DNA from: Meloidogyne chitwoodi
Taxonomy: Eukaryota > Nematoda > Chromadorea > Rhabditida > Meloidogynidae
NCBI GenBank assembly: GCA_015183035.1
Contig: JACZZP010000007.1
Coordinates: 868,001 to 932,000 of the forward strand
Reading direction: 5' to 3'
Length of the DNA: 64,000 nt
Shown: piece after piece, positions 55,388 through 64,000 of the stretch
Layout: each line of letters starts with the position of its first letter
Position numbering within the stretch: position 1 is the stretch's first letter
Translations under genes and position numbers: made by a program
Notes under the pieces: model-generated
What the model was told of the DNA's origin: nothing
The model's input: the letters and a program-made list of their open reading frames with translations, nothing else
Database searches by the model: none

Positions 55388-56736
55388 ATTGGCTGTTATT
55401 GACCCAAATTAGTCAATTTAATTAATACTAAATTATTTAAAAATATTAAAATTAAATGTTAATAATTTAAAAAAGTAAATAATTATATTTATTTATTATT
55501 TATGTCAGTCAATATTATATAATAAAATCATTAAAAAAAAGATTAGTATGAGGTTAAAAATAAAAAAGAGAGGTGATTGAAGATGAGGAAATGCTTGAAA
55601 AATAAAAAAATATAAAAAATATTGCTTCTAAAGTGCAATCATTATTTAGGGGAAAGATATTAAGTAATAAAAATAAATATATATTTAAGAAAAAAATATT
55701 TTAGTGAGGATATAGATTAAAAAATAAATAAAGAGAAATATTAAACAATAAATATATTTTAGTTTTTCTGATATATTTCTGATTTTTAGTATTTAAAATA
55801 AATATAACTAACTACCCTTTTTATATTTATTTTATTTTATTTTTCACTAAATGGTTTTAAAAATTAATTTTAAATTTAGTAATTTTATTATTTTTGAAAG
55901 AAAATGTGCTAAAAATTAATTTATTTTATTTTTAGTGCAAATGTTTAAAAATTCTTTTATTAAAATCAATAATAAGTATATGGATTAACTTTTTTAAAAA
56001 AAGATAAATAAATAAAAAGATCAATTGAGAGAAAGTAAAACTAACAGATTTCTTTATTTCAAAGTCCAAAGTAAACGTAAAAAAAGATGAAAATAATTAA
56101 AAGGAAAATTATTATTATTATTTATTAAAAAAGGCATTTAAATTATTAAAGCTCAGAAAATATTATTTTTAGCAATAATAATAATAAAATAAATAAAATT
56201 TAAAAATTAAAGGAAAAAGAATATTTATTTAAAATCTAATTAATTTATTAAAAAATATTTAAAATTATCCAAATAATAAATCTAAAATAATTATATAAAT
56301 ATTAAAAAGTAATATTTTTTAATAAAAATCTTTAAACAAAAATAAAGGGATTTTTGTGAATTAAAAATATATTTAATTTTTTTTATTACCAAAAAACAAA
56401 AAATAGTCACATTAAAAAAATTAATTTTTAAAAAAACTTTTTTCAGTTATTTTCTCTTTTCTTTACCTTAAAATAAACAAATCACATGTTAACAAATATA
56501 AATAAATCATTTATTTATTTATTTATTTATCAGCTGCCCAAATCTTTTTTAATTTTTTTTAAATATTATTAATTAAAAAAGGAAGAAGAAAACAAAAAAA
56601 AATTTTGTAAATTTTGAATTTCAAAAAATTAATTAATTAAAAAGTCAATTTTAATTATAAGTAAATATAAAATATTATTATATTTTTTAAAAATTAAAAA
56701 TATACAATAAAAATTAAATTATATAAATATATTTAA
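55388..56736. other. AT-rich intergenic DNA
   Basis: Separates the membrane protein gene from the 3' end of the FYVE gene on the same strand. No gene or structured repeat seen. Confidence 0.5.
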
Positions 56737-59700
56737 TTATTCATTTTCACTCAAATTATTAATTATTGTTGTTAAAGGAAGTGATTTAATTGAAAGTATT
56801 GGCATATGTAATTCAACACGTAAATTGTTAGGTATCCAAGAACATAATGAATAAAGAAATGGAATTATCTTTTTTTTAATTAAAAATAAATAAATAATAT
56901 AATTTAGAATTTATTTTTTAAATTTTTAAAATAAATCTTTGAGTAAAAAATTTTAATTTTTTACTCAAAAAATTAATTAAAAAATAATTTAATATAACCT
57001 GATCATCAAGTGTCACAGTCCAAACAAAATGTTGATCAGGTAAATAATTCCAACGATTTGTTTCATAACTAACATTTTCTTCATCTACATTAATACGCAT
57101 TGCAATAAAACTTTTTTTAAATTAAATTTAATTTTTAATTAATATAAAATTAATACAATTGTTTAAAAGCAATTAATCCAGGAAGAAAAGGTTCTAACGT
57201 ATTTGCTACTAATTTAGCTAATTGTTCACAAACATCAAAGAATCTAGGCTGTAAAGCACTAGGCCATTTACCAGGCATTATATTTATTACCTTTTATTTT
57301 AAAAAATAATTAAAAATAAATTAATATTTAAATAAATAAATAATTAAATTAATTTACAGTAGCTAATCTAATAGCCCATTCTGTTGAATATTGAAAAAAA
57401 TTCATTGAGCTTAATTGTCGTTGTAATTGAAGTCTAAAAATAAATAAAAATAATTTAAATAAATATTTTTAATAAAACTCTTTTTTACCCATATTGAAAT
57501 TGTCCACCTAATTGTTTTCCATCAATTGGAGAAATTAAAGAACCACCAAAATAATAATTAGAAGAATTATTTAATAATTCTTTTTGTTCAATATCTTCAC
57601 TAATATATTTAACTATTAATTTTTGTTCTTCTTCTTTTTTATTATTATTAAAAACTTCAAATGTTGCATTATCTTCATCACAAATATTTAATAATATTTT
57701 TATTAATTCCTATAAATTTTAATTTTAATTAATTAATTTATTTTTAAATATTTATTTAATTTCCTAATGTCAAAATTAAATAAAAATAAATTAAATTATA
57801 CTTCCATTAATTCAGATTGTAATCTAATAATTAATCCATCTTCTACAACATTTACAACAAATTTATCTCCTCCACTTTTTAAAGCTCCATCAAAAATAAC
57901 AAAAGAAGCACATGTTGCTTAAATTAAATTAATTAATTAAATTAAATTAAAATAAATTAAATTAAATAAAACCTTTTAAAGAATTAGACAAATCTAAATC
58001 TTCTTTTTTAAATATTTTTGTAACAAAATATTGTTGTTGTTGAACATCTTCAGATATTTTTTGTTCACAAATTAAATGAGAATCAATCTTTAAAAATAAA
58101 TTTAAATTATTTAAATTAATTAAAAAAACCTCCATTTCTTGTTCCAAAAAAGATAATTCATTTAAAGACCAAGCAATCATATTTTTATTACTTTCTATTA
58201 ATGAACGAATCTTTTTTAAATTAAATTTAAAAATTAAATTTAATTTAAATTAAATAATAAAACCTCATCTCGAGAAGATTTTGGTAAAAATATTTCTGTC
58301 AAATTATTTTTAATAATTATTGTTGAATTAAATATTTTAGTCATTTGATATGTCCAATTACGAAAATCATTCAAAACCTTTTTTTAAAAATTAAAAATTA
58401 ATTTAAAAAAAGAAAAAAAAGATTAACAACTTTTAATACACTAAATTGTACAATATCTTTGGTAAATAAAGGTTGATCACGTATTATATTAATTATTGGA
58501 GTTGGATATTCTTTAATAATTTAATTTAAATTAATTTTAAAAATTTAATTAAAATAAAAAAATAAACTAACGACAACTAAATTGTCCTAATCGTAATAAT
58601 AAACGTAAAGGTGTACATCTTGCCCAAGTTATTTCTTCTTCACGTACCAAAATACCCAAAAGGAAAGGTACAGAAGGGCAATTTAATTTTATTAATTGCT
58701 TTAAAATTAATTAAAATTAATTTAAAATAAAAAAAAACCTTTTCTAATCCTTTAGGTCTATAAAAATAAATTGCTTCAGTTGTATGTCCCATTAATATTC
58801 TCATATTTTTATTTAAATAATATAAACGTTGAATACGATTATTACATCTAAAATTAATTTAATTTTAATTTTTTAAAATTAATATTTACTTTCTAATGCC
58901 CATACGATGATCTAATAAATCATCAAAAGAATTTAAGCAATCAACAAATATTTGTTCAAATTGTTCTAATATATTAAAAAATGATAATTCTAATTGCTAA
59001 AAATTAAATTAATAAAGATAAATTAATTTAATTAAAATACTTCTTTTACAGAAAATTGATCATTTTTAAATTCTAATAAAATCATTAATTCATCAACACC
59101 AATTGAAGTCATTCCATAAGTTGTAAAACTGAGAACTTGAATTTCTTTTTGATTTATTTTAACTAAATAAATATTAATTAATTAATTATATTTTTTAAAA
59201 AATTCTTACAATTTTTCCAAAATTCAATTTTAACATGAAAATTACGTCTTAATGCAATATTAATAAAAGAATTATTAGTTGTATTATCATCTTTTTCTTC
59301 AAAAAATAATAAATTTGAAATAATTTTATCCATTTTTTGAAATATTAAATTATTTTCACCATCTTCAGAAATTACACAAACACGCCAATTATTTATTTGT
59401 AAAAGACTTGTCTTTTAATAATAAATTTAATTAATTATTTTTAATTTTTAAAAATATTATATTTTCTTTTAATTAATAAAATAATTAAAACCCTTAAATT
59501 TTAGAATATTTTTAAATTTCTCTAATAACTATTTTTCTTTTTTAATTATAAAAATTTAAATTCAAAAAAACAAAAACCTGTTCTTCCAACATTTTACGTT
59601 CTTTTGTTCGTCGAGAAATCTTTTTTGGTAACTTTAAAAAAATAATTATTAATTTAATTTAATTAAAAATAAATAAATAAACTTTATTTCCAGAAGAATG

Positions 59701-62058
59701 ATGATGATGATTATTAGAATTATTATTTTGTAAAGGTAAAGAAGAAGAAGAAGAAGAAGAAGATTCAATTAATGTTAAATTATTATTTTGTTCTTCTTCA
59801 TTTTCTTGTTTTTTATTATTATTAATTAACCAAGAATATTTATTATTATTTTCTTTTTCTTCAAAACTTAAAAATATAATTTAATTTTTATTAAAATACT
59901 TAAAAATATAATAAAAAAATAAAAATATTTTTCCTCAATTTAACTTTCTTTTTCCAATTAATTAAAAATAAAGAATATAAATAAATAAACTAACCTTTTA
60001 TTAATTTTTTGTTTTTGTTGTCGTTGTATATCAATTACTTTTCTTAAAGGATTTGATGAAAAGTAATTTTCTTTTCCTTGTCCAGGATGTACACCATCAC
60101 GAAATTTTACACTTTTTTTAAAATTATTATTATTATTTAATTCTTCTATCATTTCTTCTTTTTCTAAATATTTTTGTTCTTCTTCTTCTTCGTCTTTATT
60201 TGAGGAGAATTCTCTTCTTTTAATTTCTTCTTTGTCCTTATTTTCTTCCTCATCATTATTTTGGCTATTTTTAACATTTTCATCAATATTTTTATTATTT
60301 GTTTTATTAAAATAATCAAAAGAATCACGTCTAGAAGGTTTTAAAAGAGATTTTTTACAATTATTATTTTTATTATTTTCTCCAACATTTTGTTGCTCTT
60401 CTAATTTTTTTATTATTTGATCATCATTTTGATTAGATAATAATGATTGTTGAGCTAAAAATGAATTTTATAAAGGAATATTAAAAAAAACCAAAAGAAG
60501 AAGTTGAAGGTTCTCCTCCACAAATAATTATATTTTGATCATTTTCAGCTAATAATCTCTTTTCATATTCCTCAATTCGATCAAGTGTTCGATTACAAGG
60601 TGTACAAACTCTTTGTTTATTTGAAGGATTTTCTTCTTTCATATAATCTAATGAACGACGATGAGAACAACAGGAACGGCAAAGAACCTAATTTTCAATT
60701 TTAAAATATTCCCAAATTTAAAATAAAATAAAAAACAAACTCTTCCACAAGCTCTGCAATGATGTCTTCTATTAACAAGAGAAAAACGTTGAGAACATAA
60801 CATACAATTATTACAGTCAATATCAGGTATCCAAAAAGGTTTTTTCTTTCCTAAAGTTAATTCACTTTCTGTTAATTTAAATTCATTTTCTTTTGTTTTT
60901 GTTAAATAATGATAAGTAGCTAACGGTGGTGGTGGTGATGACAAATTATTTTCTTCTTTTATTTTATTTATTAATTTTTCTTCATTTATTTCTAAAAATT
61001 GAAAAAAATTTTTTTTAGAAATCTTCTAAAATAATGTCAAATTCAAAAATTATAAAATATTCAAAAAAAGTTGAATTTAAGTGTATCTAACCTTGTAAAT
61101 AAATGTCACTTCGTATACCAAAATCTTCTTCAACATTTTTTACTTTCTCGTCTACTATTTGATTTATAGTAGTGGTTAATTCAGTAAAAGCTTGATCTAA
61201 AAAAATAAGTTTAAAAAAATAGTGGGAATAATGAAGCATATTTTTGGGAATAAAATACTTAAATGTTCTGATAAAATTTTTAAAGATCCAATTAATCAAA
61301 ATTAAGTAAAATTTTAGTTTAATTAAAAAAAAGAATACCAAACATATCATCCACTAAATTTGTTATAAATTTGTCAAAAGATGATTTTACAATATTATTG
61401 TTCCTGTTTGCATTTTCCTCCTCTCCAACACATGCCGTTTCTATATTTTCTTCAACTTCTTTAACATTTTTAGTCAATTTAAGCTTATTATTCTCTTCTT
61501 CCTCTAATTTTATTAATTTATCCATTTTGTCTATTTGGTCAAAAATATCTTCATAATTTTCATTTTCGTCTTTAGAACAGTTTTTGATTATTTTCTAAAA
61601 AATTTATAAAAAAAGAAAAACTGTTTTACATTGATTGAAGTAATGGAAACTTGTGGTAAAATTTTCAAAATAACTTGACAAGTATCAACTGTTTTAATTA
61701 TTAAAAATGAAAATAATATAAAAAAACCTTCTTTTTTCTCAATTGTTGCATTACAAAAGACCTTCTCACTGTCCTCTTCCTTAACAGTTTTTTCATCAAA
61801 ATTATTGCCTTCGATCTTATTCAAATTTTTATCAGATTCAATAGATTTATTTTTGAATTTCTCTTCTTCATAATCAGATTCTTCTCTCTCCAACTATTTA
61901 AAAATAAAAAATAGTAAAAAAAAATTTTAAATTAAAAATAAAACCTGGTCAAGCATTGCATCCATATCAATTAAATTTGAGGCAATATTTGTTGGAGATG
62001 ATGACAAAATTGTTGTTGCATTAGTTTTATTTGAAACAATATTATCATTTAGAAACAT
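56737..62058 (-). CDS. FYVE protein of the SARA/endofin (ZFYVE9/16) type
   Basis: More than 20 exons from MFLNDNIVSNKTN (62058) to SENE and TAA at 56737. The N-terminal half is acidic and Asn/Lys/Glu-rich. A FYVE zinc finger lies at 60.85-60.60 kb with all signature parts: WIPD (the WxxD), CNNCMLC, RRHHCRACGR (the R(R/K)HHCRxCG motif) and QRVCTPC. FYVE fingers bind phosphatidylinositol 3-phosphate on early endosomes. The C-terminal 1.5 kb matches the conserved tail of SARA/endofin: RWNYLPDQHFVWTVTLDDQ followed by IIPFLYSLCSWIPNNLRVEL. In animals these proteins bring Smad to TGF-beta family receptors or act in endosomal sorting. The Smad-binding segment was not identified, so a Smad role is open. 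No break was found, though exon borders in the Glu-rich part are approximate. Confidence 0.9.
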
Positions 62059-63068
62059 TTAAAAAGGAAATAAAAATATTTTAATGTCAAGTAAAAAATT
62101 GAATTGATTCTTTTGTGAATTTTATTCAACTTAATTGAAGTTATAAATAAATTTAGAAAACCTTCTATACACGATACCTTAAAATTTAAAATCTTAGCTC
62201 AAGGTTTTCCAATTTTATGCCTGACCATTCCATCTGTTGGTCTTTCGACAATTTTTCAAAATAAAAAAACTTGAGAAAGAGAAAATGATAGAGTATAAGC
62301 GGAAAAGTCAGAGGAAAAATTCAACATGTGATAAAAAAGAGAGATTTTTGTTTGGCGCACAACAAGTTTTCCTTCTCTAATTGACTTTTTTATTTTTGGC
62401 GTTTTTTCACGTTGTAAAATAACTTTGGTACACAGTGCTGGTTCGAACGCAAATAAAAAATAGGTAGTAATAAGAAAATAAAAAGAATTATTTTGAGAAG
62501 AATAAGCCTCTGTTTCGTCAAAAATATTCATTAGAGTGCAAAAATAATCAGAAAATATTTAAAAACAATATAGGTAATCAATGTTTCGATGAAATTAGTA
62601 AGAACACTTTTACTACTCAAAATACGAAAACAATTAGAGGAAAATGAGCGAAGTGCGTTCTTTATTTTATTGATTTAAATTTATTGTCTGATTAATAAGA
62701 GATTAAATATTTTAAATAAATTTATTTAAAAAATTAAAAAAATTTTTTAAAGATCAAAGTATAAAAAAAGGTAAATAAATAAAATTATCGTTTAAAGTTA
62801 AAATTAGAAGACCCAAAATGCTTTGACTCTTCTTACTTTTATTTACTTAAAGGTAAATAATTTAACTATCAATAAATATATTTTTAGAAAAAAAAACTAA
62901 AAAAAAATTGTAACATTTTTTCAAATCCTTCAAAAATATAAAAATTAAAGCATTGCTTTTTTTAATTGCAAAATACTAAATTTAAACAAAAATTTTTTAT
63001 TTATACAACTTTTTTAAATAAAATAAAATATAAAAAAGTCATCATTTTGATTTAATCTCTAAACATTT
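62059..63068. other. Intergenic region upstream of the FYVE gene
   Basis: About 1 kb. The part at 62170-62650 is of more mixed composition and may hold the FYVE gene promoter or 5' UTR. A 91-codon minus-strand frame (62531-62256) has no recognisable motif and no clear splice partner. Confidence 0.45.
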
Positions 63069-63245
63069 TTATTTTCCACCTGAAAAATAGTAATTTAAAA
63101 AAATTCATTTTAATTGATTAATTTCTAAAAAGAAATTCTACTCACTTCTAATTAGTGGACGACTACGTTTGGCAGATGATGGTTGTGAAGAAGAATCTAG
63201 TTTAGGAACATATTTTTTTCCGAATTTTACGATTTTCAGGCTCAT
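63069..63245 (-). CDS. 36-codon basic protein downstream of uaf-1
   Basis: ATG at 63245. Exon 1 (63245-63146) ends at a perfect GTGAGT donor; exon 2 (63079-63069) starts after TATTTTTCAG, adds GT GGA AAA and stops at TAA. Total 111 nt, 36 residues, starting MSLKIVKFGKKYVPKLDSSS and ending KRSRPLIRSGK, pI clearly basic. Consensus splice sites around such a small frame and a distance of 165 bp from the uaf-1 stop codon suggest a real small gene in an operon-like position. I know no homologue. It could also be a 3' UTR intron of uaf-1 with a chance frame. Confidence 0.4.
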
Positions 63246-63409
63246 GTAATTATGTAATTTTATTCCCCTTTTTTAAGATTTAATTATTGTTCATCTCGAC
63301 ACAAATTATAGCAAGCAGTTTTATATAGCCGAAAGAAATTCAAGTGCAAAAGCGTTTATAACTTAAAGATAAAATTAATCAATAACTTTTCTTTTTCCAA
63401 AAATATTAT

Positions 63410-64000
<591 letters not shown>

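Noticed and set aside
62375..62450. Possible tRNA with B box GGTTCGAACGC
   Set aside because: No A box, acceptor stem or anticodon arm can be formed at the right distances.

Overview
The window is strongly AT-rich eukaryotic DNA with many short introns of roughly 30-250 bp. A nematode cuticle collagen, nematode-style gene structures and the base composition point to a nematode, most likely a plant-parasitic tylenchid of the root-knot (Meloidogyne) type. The phylum follows from the genes; the genus is inference. Nearly all recognisable genes lie on the minus strand; the collagen is the one clear plus-strand gene.

Layout. 1-12 kb is a gene-poor transposon graveyard: fragments of a Harbinger-like transposase, a Helitron helicase and a LINE reverse transcriptase, an orphan GRK kinase exon, a 0.57-kb duplicated block and a 0.6-kb foldback element. 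12.35-22.99 kb holds one PTB-SH2 adaptor gene whose 14 exons I could join into an open frame (714 aa); one intron is about 7.2 kb and carries a Tc1/mariner-type MITE. 24.15-28.88 kb is a 72-bp satellite of about 66 units with higher-order organisation, bordered on its left by a small captured piece of the Mi-2 gene found 12 kb away. 29.7-32.2 kb is an MCRS1 orthologue, with a 608-bp Merlin-type transposon derivative (8-bp target duplication) just upstream. 33.26-34.06 kb is a foldback hairpin ending about 12 bp from the stop codon of a full CHD3/4 (Mi-2/LET-418) gene (34.07-42.25 kb).

43.2-43.8 kb encodes a small secreted, dibasic-rich protein; 44.37-45.85 kb is a 360-aa cuticle collagen; 46.0-48.55 kb is a 2.5-kb near-perfect palindrome made of two head-to-head 3' ends of an LTR retroelement with flank. 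48.7-52.8 kb is a copine-type vWA protein, 53.2-55.4 kb an unrecognised single-pass membrane protein, 56.7-62.06 kb a FYVE protein of the SARA/endofin type, and from 63.07 kb to the window edge there is a tiny 36-codon gene behind the 3' end of U2AF65 (uaf-1).

Functional themes: chromatin (Mi-2, MCRS1), splicing (U2AF65), signalling and endosome adaptors (PTB-SH2, FYVE, copine) and cuticle. The accessory interest lies in the repeats: satellite seeding with gene capture, two large inverted repeats, and transposon derivatives sitting next to gene ends. Gene identities come from reading the translations; no database search was run.
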